64,000 bases of DNA from Spinacia oleracea (Eukaryota > Streptophyta > Magnoliopsida > Caryophyllales > Amaranthaceae). Within the stretch, counting starts at the first letter, position 1; each line of letters opens with the position of its first letter. The notes under the pieces are model-generated. The model saw nothing but the letters and a program-made list of their open reading frames with translations. It was not told the DNA's origin and searched no databases. The stretch covers positions 139,566,361-139,630,360 of the forward strand of contig NC_079492.1 of assembly GCF_020520425.1 (NCBI RefSeq), read 5' to 3'. A program made the translations under genes and the position numbers. Below are positions 26,051-38,059 of the stretch, in pieces.

Positions 26051-27467
26051 CTTCATTGTCCATATACTCTCAAAACGATGGATGGTTGAGGTGGTATTTC
26101 ATTCCTCAATTGTAGCCGCCGCCTCCACCTCCACCTCCACCTCCTCCGTCTAAATCACCTAATCCCGTCTCCGATCAATTGGTAACTGGTAAGCAATTCT
26201 ATTCCGCTCAGCTCTTGTGTTTTAATGATAATTTGACGCCCTTTTCCCCAGAAAGTTCTGTTTTTTTGTTTTTTAGTTTTATAATTAAAATCATCTATAA
26301 CATACCGAAATCCATTTTGTTCCCCCCTTTTGCCTGTAAAATTGGTGCTAATTAAGAACACTTTTTTTTTAATTCGTTGTCTAATATGTTTAGACCATAA
26401 ATTGAGTTGATTGTTGTGAATTTGGTTCTTTAATTATTGAGTTGCATGTCTGATTTCATAATAATAATGTGGTTTTTGGAGCCGAATTAGTTTGTTATGT
26501 TATTGAATTGATAAGAAGTTTGCAATTGTTGTGTACTGAAATTATGTTTTTGTGCAATAAAAGGTGTTCATTGAATTTATTCGATTGAATTCTAAGGAAA
26601 TTATTTGCAAATTGTGGATGGTTTGAGTGGACGGGATTTGGCAGGTAGGGCAAATTCGGGATATATACTTCATACATAGTACTTTGTATGTATTAGGTTA
26701 AGTTGCACTGGTAGAATTGGGGTATGCGGTTTTAACTTTGGAATTTGGATGGTGCCAATGAATTCCTGTTGAATTCTAGAACACAATTCACTCAGGGGTC
26801 TGTGAATTGAGTTAACTCTTAGTTTAGGAGGATGTTAGTTTCAGATCTTTGAAGTTTTTCGAATGAGGTTTTGCTTTCGATAGCGATAATTTCGTTTTAT
26901 TTACCGTTGTTGTGAACATTTATGTTAGAAACTCTTATTTGTTACATAGTCATTGTCATTCTTGTAATCTTGATTCTGCCACTTTGCACCAATTTTAACC
27001 ACTTCAGAAGCCATTGGAAGTTCTTTCATTTCTTTTAGAAGATATGTCTCAAATATTCTTCTGGAGTTCTGGGGACTTTTTATAGTTTGCATCTTTAAGT
27101 ATTTTGATTGGTCACTTACACTGTTACCTGATTCGCTAATATGAGACTGGGTAAGGGTACGCAATTCGCTACCTCATTTGCTAAATTAGACCAAAATTGT
27201 ACCATTTTCATGTTGTAATTCGTTTATTTGGTTCACGGTTCATGGGGTGATTAGAGAATTAGGTAACACTGGTCACTTACGTAATGTCCTATTCACAAAT
27301 TGTTTATTTTTGACAAGTTCCCATGAATGCTACCGTGTTCTCCAAATGATATCCCAATCAGTCATCTATTCTTTGATAATTCATTGTTTCTTGTGATGCC
27401 GTAGTTTCCTTTTGCAACTTTTCTCCTCACCAATTTTTAGAGTCCTTTGCAATTTGCAGTTTGGCTC
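26051..27467 (+). promoter_or_regulatory. 5' leader of the F-box gene with a probable UTR intron
   Basis: A (CCACCT)n-rich stretch at about 26112-26150, typical of plant leaders, is followed by possible donors at about 26180 (TTG|GTAACT) and 26190 (CTG|GTAAGC). An acceptor, TTTGCAG, at about 27453-27459 sits 9 nt before the ATG at 27468. That gives a leader intron of about 1.27 kb. The intron contains no coding sequence. Confidence 0.55.
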
Positions 27468-28706
27468 ATGGAGCTAGAACCATCCTGGGGGGATCATGAT
27501 TGTGGATGCTTGACGACCAGTACAGAAGACAATACAAGTGAACCCGATGTGTTTGACCCTTTGTTAAAAATAACTTATATCAATGATGAAGAACAAGATG
27601 GTGTCTGTATTAACTCCATTCTCCCAGACGACATTTTAGAGCGAGTTCTTAGACATCTCCCAGTTTCAACTATTATTAAAGCGGGTTGTGTATGTAAAAA
27701 ATGGAACGATATGTTGCAGTCTGCAAGATTTATACAGAATCTTCCAAGCACTTCAACTCAAAACCCTTGGTACTTCATGTTTACCAGCGACAATGATCCG
27801 CACGGGCATGTTTATGACCCCATGCTTTTGAAGTGGTACAAATTTGAAATCCCTTATGTTGAGATGCCTAGTTGGAACATCGTTTCATCTTCTGGTTTAG
27901 TGTGCTTTATGGATAACGACTCGAGGAGAAAACTATATGTTTGTAATCCAATCACGAAACATTGTCGAAAGCTTGCAGAACCTCAAGGTCCAGAAGTTTC
28001 TGATTACTGTGCCCTTGCAATCTCATTGGATAAATCATCAAAGAATTATACAGTGACAATCGTGAGATCTAAACAAGCTCCTGGAGAACCGGTAGATTGG
28101 GATCTCGCAATTGATGTTTATAGTTCCGAAAAGAAAACATGGGAATGTCCTGTTGATGTTAATTTACATGCTTGGAGAGGTGGAGTGGATAGTGTGATTT
28201 GTGATGGGATTCTTTATTTTGTGGTTTATTTAACAAGGACAACAATGGGTGTTATACGTCCTCGCAATGGTGTGCTGGCTTATGATCTTGCTTCCGGGTG
28301 TTTTAACGTTGACGTGAATGAGTGTGTGATTTCAGCACCTTGTCATGTAACATGCATGCGGTTGATTAACTTTGAAGAGGCGCTTGTTATGGTGGGAGGG
28401 ATTGAGAAACGGTCTGGCGTAATTAAGGGTATTGGTATTTGGATTCTGAAAGGAAGGGAATGGGAAGAGGTTTCTCGTATGCCAAACAAATTCTTCCAAG
28501 GATTTGGGGAGTTTGACGATGTGTTTGCCAGTAGTGGTTTGGGCAATCTAATATACATTCAGGGTTATGGATCAACTGCTCTTCTAATGTTTGACATGAA
28601 TTCAAAAGAATGGAGGTGGTCACACAAATGCCCTGCCACCAAGAAGTTTCCTCTCCAGTTGTTTTCTGGAATTTGTTTTGAACCCCGCTTTGATATTTCT
28701 CCGTGA
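27468..28706 (+). CDS. HWS: F-box protein, HAWAIIAN SKIRT type
   Basis: Single coding exon, 412 aa. I chose the ATG at 27468 (MELEPSWGDHD) because the upstream in-frame start is a TTG that falls across a likely UTR splice acceptor. An F-box spans about residues 49-92 (SILPDDILERVLRHLP, then CVCKKWNDML), which binds SKP1/ASK in SCF ubiquitin ligases. The rest is a kelch-like C-terminal domain: PWYFMFTSDNDPHGHVYDP, SSGLVCFMDND, LYVCNPITKH, VMVGGIEKRSG, KGIGIWILKGREWEE, MPNKFFQGFGEFD, and at the end CPATKKFPLQLFSGICFEPR. This order and wording match Arabidopsis At3g61590 (HWS), which controls organ separation and microRNA levels (known of the family). Single-exon coding structure with a leader intron also fits. 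No disruption seen. Confidence 0.93.
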   Translation: MELEPSWGDHDCGCLTTSTEDNTSEPDVFDPLLKITYINDEEQDGVCINSILPDDILERVLRHLPVSTIIKAGCVCKKWNDMLQSARFIQNLPSTSTQNPWYFMFTSDNDPHGHVYDPMLLKWYKFEIPYVEMPSWNIVSSSGLVCFMDNDSRRKLYVCNPITKHCRKLAEPQGPEVSDYCALAISLDKSSKNYTVTIVRSKQAPGEPVDWDLAIDVYSSEKKTWECPVDVNLHAWRGGVDSVICDGILYFVVYLTRTTMGVIRPRNGVLAYDLASGCFNVDVNECVISAPCHVTCMRLINFEEALVMVGGIEKRSGVIKGIGIWILKGREWEEVSRMPNKFFQGFGEFDDVFASSGLGNLIYIQGYGSTALLMFDMNSKEWRWSHKCPATKKFPLQLFSGICFEPRFDISP

Positions 28707-29878
28707 TTTGGGCATATGCTAAATTTCTGCAGTGTTCTATTCCATCAATATGCAAAAGTTTATCATCCACTAACAAGCAGGCGGTATAACCTTCATTTAT
28801 TCTCCATGGTGAGTGCAGGCAGTTTTCTTGCGATGGTACATCCCTTATTCAGCTTATGCTTGTTTCCTGTTTTCTAGTTATATAGGCAAGTGTGTTCTCG
28901 GCTTTTGCCTCATTGTCTTCTCTTTCTTCAGTAAGACATAAAATACTTTCTGGAATCAAATTTTGAATGATTAGAATGTTGATTCAATTATCCTAATGTA
29001 AATTCCAGATGAAAATCTGGAATACTTAGAGGTCATTTTCCTCCATGCATTTCTCTGCTCTGTGTTAGCGGCCCATTAATGAAAAAATTTGTATCAAAAT
29101 TCGCAGGGTTAACAATGTGCAGCATGCAGGTATCTCTTATCTAGTGTTTGAATACCATTCCTTAGCAATGGACAGATAATTTCGAGGGATTGCAGCGTTA
29201 TCTTGCTGTGGTAAATCTGCTCAATCAATTCTTCCTCTTACCTTCTCATTATGCAAGCATTTTAGTAGTGAAAGACATAGGCCATGAAGGCAGTTTCTTT
29301 CAACACACTTAATTCTTGTACAGGAAAGTGCCTGACCGTAGTTTGTTACTGATTTAGAAAATAAGGATAGTCTTTTGTGGATGTTCTCATTATTTCTAGT
29401 ATTTTAAAGATAAGTGCTTTACAATGGAATACAGAGTTTCATTAACCTTGTCCATGTCTCCATGAGTTCTGTACTTACAGGTAGCTTAGCCACTTAAAAC
29501 CTACTCCCTACCTTAACCTTTTATCAGCCCCTCATTTGCATCAACCATGTACCGAAGCCGTGAGAAAAAGAAAAATACTCAAAATAAAAAATAAAAAATA
29601 TGAAAAGAAAACTTTGGTGACACTTCCCAATGTCGGTAATACAACTAAAAACAAATGCCATGATTAAGTTCACATAACACAATGATTAGGGATTTTTTTG
29701 ATATGGTATGCTTTATTAAAAGAAATTTAATACTCCACCGTCTACATTGGTTAGGTGGGATGGAGCTAGTGCTAGTCAGCTAGTGCAAGGGAAATGAACT
29801 ATTTCAATAATGCCTTTTATAACGCCTCATCCAAATATGGACGTTGTGAATTTGATTGTTTATTTGTTTAGATGGAGC
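28707..29878. other. 3' flank of the F-box gene and spacer
   Basis: Contains the 3' UTR of the F-box gene, possibly several hundred bases long, and AT-rich spacer. No gene, RNA or transposon end recognised up to the hAT element at 29879. Confidence 0.45.
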
Positions 29879-30765
29879 TAGAGCTGTCAAAATAGGTCAT
29901 CGGGTCGGGTTTGGGTCGGGTCATCTCGGGTCTCGGGTCATGATCAGGTCGGGTCGTGTCGGGTCAATATTTCATTCGGGTTGAGTTCGGGTTCGGTCGG
30001 GTCGATTTCAGGTCGGGTCATATCTGGTTTTTTCCTATCCCGGGTTCAGGTCGGGTTCGGATCGGGTTACATTTCGGTCAGGTTTGATTTCGGGTTCAGG
30101 TCTTATCGGGTCGGGTTTAAGTCGGTTTGTAGCAGATAATTTCGGGTTCGGGTCTTATCGAGTCGGGTTTAAGTCGGTTTGCAACACAGTTATTTTCGGG
30201 TTCGTGTCTTAGTTTGGATCGGATAATAATCAGATCAAATAGAATTCAGATCGGGTCACTCTCAAGGACGGGTCAAACTCGGGTGTGATAATTAACCTAT
30301 ACATTTTAATTATTTTATATTCTAAAAAATTTTGTTTAACTTATTTTAGAGTTAAATTTTTCAATATCTAGCAATAAATAATTAAAATAGATTTATCAAT
30401 GTAGTTAATATTTGGTCGTGTCATTGATAACTCGGGTAAATCGGGTAGCGGGTTGTCACAAGTCGGGTCAATAGCAGGTTTCATCGAGTTACAATCGGTT
30501 TTGGGTTGACATCGAGTCGGGTATCGAATCGGGTTCGGGTCATTGTTCGGTCGGGTCAGTTCGGTTATCGGTCATTTTCAGGTCGGGTGTCGGGTTCGGG
30601 TTCGGGTGTTACAAAATCGGGTTAAAATCGGTTATCGGTTTTTTCGGGTCGGGTACAGGTCGGGTTTCGGGTTACCTATTTTACCGTAATTTCGGGTCAT
30701 GGTCGGTTACGGGTTCGGTCGGTTCAGGTCGGGTTTTCAGGTCGGGTCAGTTTTTGACAGCTCTA
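29879..30765. mobile_element. Non-autonomous hAT-type element filled with CGGGT-rich sequence
   Basis: The termini TAGAGCTGTCAAAA (left) and its complement TTTTGACAGCTCTA (right) are perfect 14-bp inverted repeats. GATGGAGC occurs directly before (29871-29878) and after (30766-30773) as an 8-bp target duplication, the hAT hallmark. Almost all of the 887 bp is a strand-biased array of GGGTCGGGTT, TCGGGT and CGGTTCAGG variants, broken by about 120 bp of AT-rich sequence near 30290-30420. No transposase is encoded. A partial inverted relative lies at 52374-52669. Confidence 0.88.
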
Positions 30766-30794
30766 GATGGAGCTATGCACCAGTAACTATCTTA

Positions 30795-31230
30795 GAGCAT
30801 GTACATTGGAGTTTTTGGATTGGCTTTCTAAGTAGCTCTTCAAGTAGCTATCCAACAAGAACTATCTCTTGGCCAACATTTAGGCTCTTGCGTGGTTTTT
30901 AAGGGGCTCTTGACTCTTGAGTAGCTCTCCATAGAGAGCTAGAGCTATTTCAAGTTAGCTCTTCCCCAAGAATCCTTCAAGAGTTGATTCTTGTTGAAAA
31001 GTGGGGAGTAACTTTAAAAATTGGATAGTAACTTTGGTTAAAAACACAATTAATTGTGAACCACCAAATGGTAAAAATGATAATGGAGAGCTCATTTGAT
31101 GAACCAAACAAAGTTGGGTGTTTTTAAGAATGAATTATTGAGTGTATCTTGTAGAGAGATAGTGGTAGAGAGAGAGGGGCCGGAGAGTCCTCCAAGTGCT
31201 CTTTTGAAGAACCAACCAATGTACATGCTC
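30795..31230. mobile_element. Tourist-like MITE with GAGCATGTACATTGG ends
   Basis: Perfect 15-bp terminal inverted repeats (GAGCATGTACATTGG and complement), flanked by TTA at 30792-30794 and 31231-31233. Length 436 bp. It lies 21 bp after the target duplication of the hAT-type element. The interior has AGCTCTTCAAGTAGCT-like short palindromic units and no coding frame. Confidence 0.85.
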
Positions 31231-31233
31231 TTA

Positions 31234-33120
31234 GAGATTCTATCTCCGGCATATATATAATTAAGGTGCATGCACCTTCTCGTATATTTTTTTTACATGT
31301 GCAAATGGGAGAAAGATCAAAAATGAACATTAAAATACCGTTGAATACATTGCATATTCAGAAATACTTAAGTATTTTTTTAGCTTTGTTTTCTTCAACT
31401 TATAGGACCTTGTTTTCAGGTCCTATAAATTTCTATAAGTTTGAATAAGTTCAATAAGGATTTTCATCAAAATACTATTCCGTACGTGGTAAGTGTTCCA
31501 TTCAAAATTCAAAGTAATGCACGGAAGGGACAATGCAAGGATGAGGCATTGATTCAATACGACACGCAACAAAAGAAAACAAATACGAGTACTTGGAAGA
31601 AAAATCAATCTTAAATGGCATTTTGTGGATGCTAATGCCTTTCTGTCGGCCTTGTTTGGATTGCAGAAACAATCAAAAGGACTAGTCTTATCTCACTCTC
31701 AGTCTCTCACTAAGAAGATGACATAAAACTACTCGTAACACTTCCACAAATTGACTATTGGCACTTCTCCAGATCCCAATTTTTGTAATAGTAGCATAGC
31801 ATTTGTGAAGTTTTACCTCAATGAACTTATGTTAGGGAGTACTTTGTAACAGGCTAACAGCTCGGTTGGTAGCCACTAATAAATTGATGGTAATATATAC
31901 AGAGTAGAAAATAATTTATAATGTAAATTGTACGGAGTAAAAAAATTACATGCAATGTCGTGGTGATGCTATTTCACCTCGACTATCTTATCTACTCCGT
32001 ACTTCATAAATCTTTATTACTACCCTTATCAATTTGGAACGGTATTGGATGGACTGCAATTTATAAAGAAAACACATACAATGAGGTACGGAGTAAAATA
32101 TTTGTGATAAAATTGCATAAACATAGATATTTTCATGTTACTTTCTTTAATTTGTCAAATCATGCATAGGATTCATTCTCATTTCTATTATTTGTTACGG
32201 TCTGGTGTCTACTGAATGTAGTTAGTGTTAGACATTACTGTAATCATAGTTTTGTGAGTTGTGACTTGTGACCAATGAAAAGGCAATGGGCATGGCACAT
32301 GGATTCGCAATTTGATGGTACTTCTAAGACGATTATGTCACTCATTACTATTACATGAACATCGAATTATGTACGCTCACATCGAGAAGTTAAGAGGGTT
32401 GCATATTTACTTCCAACTATAGCACATTATGGATCTGATGATCATGAATTATTTTAGGGTAATTTGTGAGAAAAGACAAATCTTAACTAAGTTGCATCTT
32501 ACTCTTTTTAAACAAAACGAGCAAATTATAGATCTGTCACGATTCACGAACTAAAACTGTATGTAAACCATAAAAATTGACTTGTACTTCGTATTATTTT
32601 TCCTCCTCTCTTTCATTTCTTTCTTCTTCTCAATCAGAATGACCTAAATTTATCGTGATTTATCAATTTATCGATTAATGACCTTATAGATTTATCGTGA
32701 TTAATTAACCATGAAAAAAGAGAAATGATAAATCTAAGAAATAATTCACATCTTCCAAGAAAATCAACTTTGAAAAAAAAATGTGAATTTCAAACACAGC
32801 ACAGGTCACAGGGAGACCAATTTATTACCAGATTTGCAATAATCACAATCATAAATCCGTACTTTTTTTGTTCCTCTACCCATTTGATTTCTCTCTTTCT
32901 TTCTCCTCGACAAATTATTGCATGCAACCCATCCTTGAAGATGACACCAGCTTTTGCCAGGTAGCAAAACCCATAGTCCATAGATAACCCCTAAAAAAAG
33001 CAAAACAAAAAAAACAGAGTAAGTAGGAAAAAACAGAGTTTATCTGAGTTTTCTGACTGAAGTGAAAGCTCAACTCAACAGACACCCAAAATCCCTAAAA
33101 ACAGAGAAAAATCCAGAAAA
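31234..33120. other. Intergenic DNA, promoter side of the coiled-coil gene
   Basis: AT-rich spacer. It carries three exact copies of the 9-mer TACTCCGTA or its complement (31931, 31993, 32087) and a TTTATCGTGATTTATCAATT-type short repeat near 32650-32700. The part after about 32950 is purine-rich and is probably the transcribed leader of the gene at 33218. No gene recognised. Confidence 0.45.
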
Positions 33121-33123
33121 TAA

Positions 33124-33171
33124 ATGGGTGAATTGCAGGAAATCAGTCAGAAAATAGTGAAATTGAGGTGA
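33124..33171 (+). CDS. Upstream ORF 1 (15 codons) in the leader of the coiled-coil gene
   Basis: ATG at 33124 opens a 15-codon frame (MGELQEISQKIVKLR) ending TGA at 33169-33171, 46 nt before the main start. It is real as a reading frame; whether it is translated is unknown. Its significance depends on the transcript starting upstream of it. Confidence 0.35.
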   Translation: MGELQEISQKIVKLR

Positions 33172-33174
33172 AAG

Positions 33175-33294
33175 ATGAAATCTTTAGAGAGAGAAAGAGG
33201 GAATTCTAGAGAGAGAGATGAAAATAAGGGAAGGAAAAAGAGAATCAGAGAGAAAAAGAAGGGGAAAACTAAAAGTGACTCAAATTTCAGCTGA
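33175..33294 (+). CDS. Upstream ORF 2 (39 codons) overlapping the main start
   Basis: ATG at 33175 opens a 39-codon, Lys/Arg/Glu-rich frame ending TGA at 33292-33294. It runs past the main ATG at 33218 in another frame. Such an overlapping upstream ORF would normally lower translation of the main protein. It could instead be chance in a purine-rich leader. Confidence 0.3.
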   Translation: MKSLERERGNSRERDENKGRKKRIREKKKGKTKSDSNFS

Positions 33295-36200
33295 AAAAAA
33301 GGATGATTTTTTATTAACAGGAAGGAGAAGAAGAAAGTCTTTGCCTTTATTGGCTCCTTGTAAAAGGGTTTTCTGTGGGCCCACTAATACTTCCACTGTT
33401 ACTACCCCAGTATTCTTATGGAAGAAGGTTGTTGGTGGAGCTCAAAACACCATAATTAAAGGAAACAACCCTTTTTCTCTCTCCTCTTCTACTTCTTCTT
33501 TTGCTGCTGTTCAATTTTCTGCTAGGAAACTTGGTTCATTTTTTTGGGAGTTTTACAACTTTTATTATTCATCTGCAAGAATGTACTTGGGTGTTAATAA
33601 TCAGCATCAAAGGGGTCGTAGAATTCATCACAGGTTAGAGAAAGATGAGGGTTTTGATCATCATCATCACCAGCTTAGTCATCCTTCTTTAGCTGTTGAT
33701 CCTCATAGAGGCGGTTCTTCTGATTATCAGGTTACATCTTTTTACTCCATTTTGTTTCTCCTCTTTTGTATGATAGTATTATGAGCCGCGAATGTAGAGG
33801 GATTCAATTTCAGGTCTTGAGTTTTTGGGTTTTATTTTAATTTTAGGTCTTAATTCATGAATTGAATTGCTTCTATGAAGCTATCACTTGATTTTTAGGG
33901 TACATCATTTCTGTTTTTAGACCTTAATTGATGATTTTGCTGAGTATAAATTGATTCTAGTTTTTAGGTTTCTATTTTTAGCCCTGAATAGTTAGTTGAA
34001 TTTGATGAGCTCCTCACTTTAATGTGTCTTGCTTTCTGTAGTGATGTTACATGTTCATTTAGTGTGCCCAGTTCAGATTTTGAATTCTATTATTAGTATG
34101 TTGATATGTCTGCTTAGTTTTTTCTAATTTGGGTATTGTTCTGATGTAACGTTTTCTGCTGTTCTGCTTATTTGCTTCACTTTGATGTGGCTTGTAGGGT
34201 TGTTGTTTTCCAAGTGTATTTTGGGGTATGAACTATGAACTAGTCTAATAGCACCATTAACTCGGGCAAATAAGCTAATTCTTCAAGTAATGCTAATATT
34301 TTTTGGATCAATTCTACTTCCGTAGTAGCATTTTATGGGATATTGCCGGATAGACTCGAGGACTTAGGACTCAATACTGACTATATCTGCAATTATTTCC
34401 TATTAGCTTTTTTGGCTAAGTCGAATTTTCCCTGCAATATTCTTCGGTTCCGTTCTTTCCTCCTTATATGGCTGCCACGAGTTTATCAGACACGCCTTAT
34501 GAAAAATTGGATTTTGTGTGTTTACAGGGAAAAAGGGTTTGTCATAGAATGAATTTTCCATTGCTATGTTGGCAAAGTTTGTAGCTTTAAGGAACTGAAC
34601 ATAGATTTTAACCTCAGTTTATACAATCTGATTTCTGGCAGCCTTCAAGTGCTGGCAGCTTGAGGAGACATATAGCAGCCTCGCTGATGCGACATCATCA
34701 ATCAGCAGAAAGAAATAAGCACGCATTGCAGCCTCTATCTCCTGCAAGCTATGGAAGTTCCTTGGAGGTACTTATCTTCAATTCTTTGATTGTTTGTCCC
34801 AAATGTTTGGAGCAATAAAAAGAGGTAGTTTTTGGCTTTTTGCTCCCAGTAAAAACCAAAAGGCACAATTTCGTTTAGCATGTGCAGTTGGTTATGTATG
34901 ACCACTTAAGTAAAACAACCCGCATTTTTTATTTAGAGTTAGGCGACAACATTTGCATTCCTGTTAATAGTGCTTTTCAGTGATTCAGAAAGCTTGTCCA
35001 GTGTTCAGATTCACCTTGGAATTCATGGACTCGTATGTGGCAAGATTGATTTGAGGCTGATGAATGTTATATCTGTAAATATCTAGTACTATCTGTGTAT
35101 AACCATAATAGAGCTCCAAAGGCATCTAATGCCTTTGTTTGTGGCAGCTGAATTTAACAATCCTTTGCACTGATCTATCACTTGCTATTGCCAATTTTAG
35201 AGTACTTAGACTACGGAGCACTAGTACTGATTTAAATCAAAGGGTAGCGCCCATACCTTTGTCACATGTTTTCAGATCAAACTTGATTGGTCCTATCATC
35301 AGTTTGTTATATTGGATGCCTTCTCACTCAGACTCGGTTACAAGTACCAGACTTGGAAGTGTCATACTAGGCAATCTTATAACGTTACATAATTTGATCC
35401 TACATAAAGTACCGAGTGTGCATACCTCATGCCGAAGTGTTGAATATCTAATTAGTGCCTTGAAGCCAGGAAAAGAATAGGGAAATAGTTACTCCATAGA
35501 TATTTGAGGGTTAAATTAGTGTTATACACTAATAACTTGCCTTACCTCCTGTGGCAAAGGTGCCAATTGGCAGGTAGTAGAGTGTACAGGTGCACCCGTA
35601 TGCTTGTTAAATTGCAGCATATATATTGATTGATGCAATAGAAAATTACCAGAAAGTGTAGTGGTGCAAGTAAAATTGGGCTGAGTTTTATACTTATATA
35701 GCCTTTCAGGGGGGTAGAGGTTTTCTTTTCTTTTCTTTTAGTTGCAATATACCATGTTGTTTTGTCTTTATCTCTGAATGACATGCGGGTTGTTTGTGAA
35801 CATTCAGTTGGCTCCATATAACCCTGCAGCAACTCCTGACAGTTCGATTGAGTTAAGGGGAAGGATTGGTGAACCAAATTACAGCTTTAAAACATCAACC
35901 GAATTGCTTAAAGTGTTAAACCGTATATGGACACTCGAAGAGCAACATGCTTCCAATGTGTCTCTGGTCAAAGCACTGAAAAATGAGCTTGATCATGCCC
36001 GTGGTAGGATTAAAGAGTTGCTCAGAGATCAGCAGGCGAACCGTCATGAAATTGATGAATTAATGAAACAAGTCTCACAAGATAACCTAGGTAGGAAGAA
36101 CAAAGAACATGATCGAATAGAGGCTTCTCTGCAGTCTGTGAGAGATGAATTGGAAGATGAAAGGAAGTTGAGAAAACGATCTGAAAGTTTGCATAGGAAG

Positions 36201-37169
36201 TTAGCTAGGGAACTCTTCGAGATCAAGGTTGCCTTATCAACTACTGTCAAAGATCTTGAAAAAGAAAGAACATCAAGTGAGCTCCTTGAAGAACTTTGTG
36301 ATGAGTTTGCCATAAGTATTAGGGAATATGCAAAACAAGTGCACGATGTCAAACATAAGTCCGAAAGGGACTGGATTGGCATAACTAGTCATGACAATTT
36401 GATCCTGCACATTTCTGAATCTTGGCTTGATGAACGAGCACAGAGAGGATCTGGTGTTGTTGACAAATTGAGACCCGAAATAGAGACATTCCTCACTGCT
36501 CGACAAACAGTCAACATAGAGGCTAAGGATAATACTGATCACAATAAAGAGAGCCGTTTAAGGCGCCGTTCCCTCGAGTCAATTCCCGAGGTCGGGGCTG
36601 CACCTGAAGATTCAGCTACATATTCTGATTCCCGTTGTGCTGAGAAAAGCAAAGCGGCCCCCACCCACTACGAGGAGCAGGAAGAGCTTGCACTAAATGG
36701 GAGGAGGAAAGGTCAAAGTCCTCCTAGTGTGCAGATGTCGGAACTTCAAAACACTCCTCGGGAAATTGACCGTAGGATGAAAGCAGGCGAAGAAACCCAA
36801 ACAGAAATCAGCAGCATGCTGCAGAAGTCTGAGATTTATGATTCGTACCAAAAGAAGAGTTACAACGAAGAAGGGCATGGATCGAACTCAAAAACAGTTG
36901 ACAAACTAATAAGTGAGCTGCTGTTATCAGAAGGTGGGAGTTACCCTCCTGAGTATGAATATAAGGAAGCTGCTGCTTCGAGTAATCCTTCTACAAAGAA
37001 GAGGAATGCAAGCCCAGTTAGACAATGGATGACAAGCATGAAATCCCCCGATCCCAGAATTTCTGAATCATCTTCAAAAATGAGAGAGAATTCGTTAAAA
37101 GCCAAGTTACAGGAGCCTAAGTCGAAGGGTCAGCGCTCACGGTTGAAAATTCTAAAAGGTTCATCATGA
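33218..37169 (+). CDS. Coiled-coil protein of the At5g41620 family
   Basis: Exons 33218-33730, 34642-34767 and 35808-37169, all phase 0, give 666 aa. The N-terminus is basic (GRRRRKS) and has FSARKLGSFFWEFYNFYYSS, a conserved block of this family. Exon 2 encodes PSSAGSLRRHIAASLMRHHQ followed by ALQPLSPASYGSSLE. Exon 3 opens LAPYNPAATPDSS, then GRIGE and STELLKVLNRIWTLEEQHAS. After that comes a long coiled coil (residues about 240-400; RKRSESLHRKLARELFEIK), SESWLDERAQRG, PEIETFL and a charged, low-complexity tail. The match to Arabidopsis At5g41620 and, more distantly, to At1g50660/At3g20350 and BRANCHLESS TRICHOME relatives is clear, but their biochemical role is not established. A cytoskeleton-linked scaffold is a common guess only. 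No disruption seen. Confidence 0.9.
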
Positions 37170-38059
37170 TTCACAAGTCACAAGAGACTATCAAAGAGTT
37201 TAAATGTATAGATTACTGGATTTTTGGCTTGCTAACATGCTTTTCAACAGTGTTTTATCAGTTATCTTCCTTTCATCCTTTGTAAAATGTTCTTTGATTT
37301 GTATGAAATTTGGTGTAATAGCTTCTGTTTTGTATAAATCTGTACATTATGAACAATCATGATCTTCTAGATTGCCAATGCCATCAAATGAAGGATGTTG
37401 CACATTTTCACTAATCAGGTTTTGTGGTTTTTTTTGCCCTTTCCTGTGATCATGGCTTACAACCATCACTGATAGTCATGGTACAGATGAAAATCCACGC
37501 CGGGGCCTCAGCCAGGCACGCCATAGTGGCTTCGTGCCATGCGGTATCATTCTAAGCGAAGATTCGGCCCGAATCACGTGCTATATACTCATGCCTTTGG
37601 TCAAGAAATGCAAATGACTAGAAAAACTCTCGATCATAAAACTTCAACTTGTCACAAAAAAAAAGATGGTGAATTTTGGGTTCTCAAATGCTTGAATGGC
37701 AGTTCAAATTACACAAATTAAGTTAAGGTAAAGCATCATACATTAGGAGATTCAAACCAAATCAGCGGTGTGAGTTTGCAAAGATGTGATGATTGAAATT
37801 ATTTTTTCGGATTAAAACTAGATTTTAATGATTCACTAGTATATTTTGTACCTTAAACTACTGATTTTTAGTGATTAAAACTTAAAAGTACAATTTAGAC
37901 AATACAAGTAGGCACGTCAAATAGGTCGATCGAGTCAGGTTTTCATCTGAATACTATAGGTTTGAGTATTTTGCAAGTCAAGTCATTACTATTTCGGGTG
38001 GGGAAACAAATTGATCCAAATTCGTTTGAGGGTCGATCCAATAGGCAACATACCAATCC
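37170..38059. other. 3' flank of the coiled-coil gene and spacer
   Basis: The 3' UTR probably reaches about 37,380 (TTTGTAAAATG and TTTTGTATAAATC motifs). A GC-richer patch at about 37,490-37,580 has no recognisable origin. No gene found. Confidence 0.4.

Noticed and set aside
26925-27164. Minus-strand open frame of 79 codons upstream of the F-box gene
   Set aside because: Lies in the probable leader intron, has no family resemblance and no splice support.
30699-30902. Gly/Phe-rich open frame
   Set aside because: Lies over the CGGGT-rich end of the hAT-type element and its flank.
36044-36382. Ser-rich open frame on the minus strand
   Set aside because: Antisense shadow of the coiled-coil exon 3.
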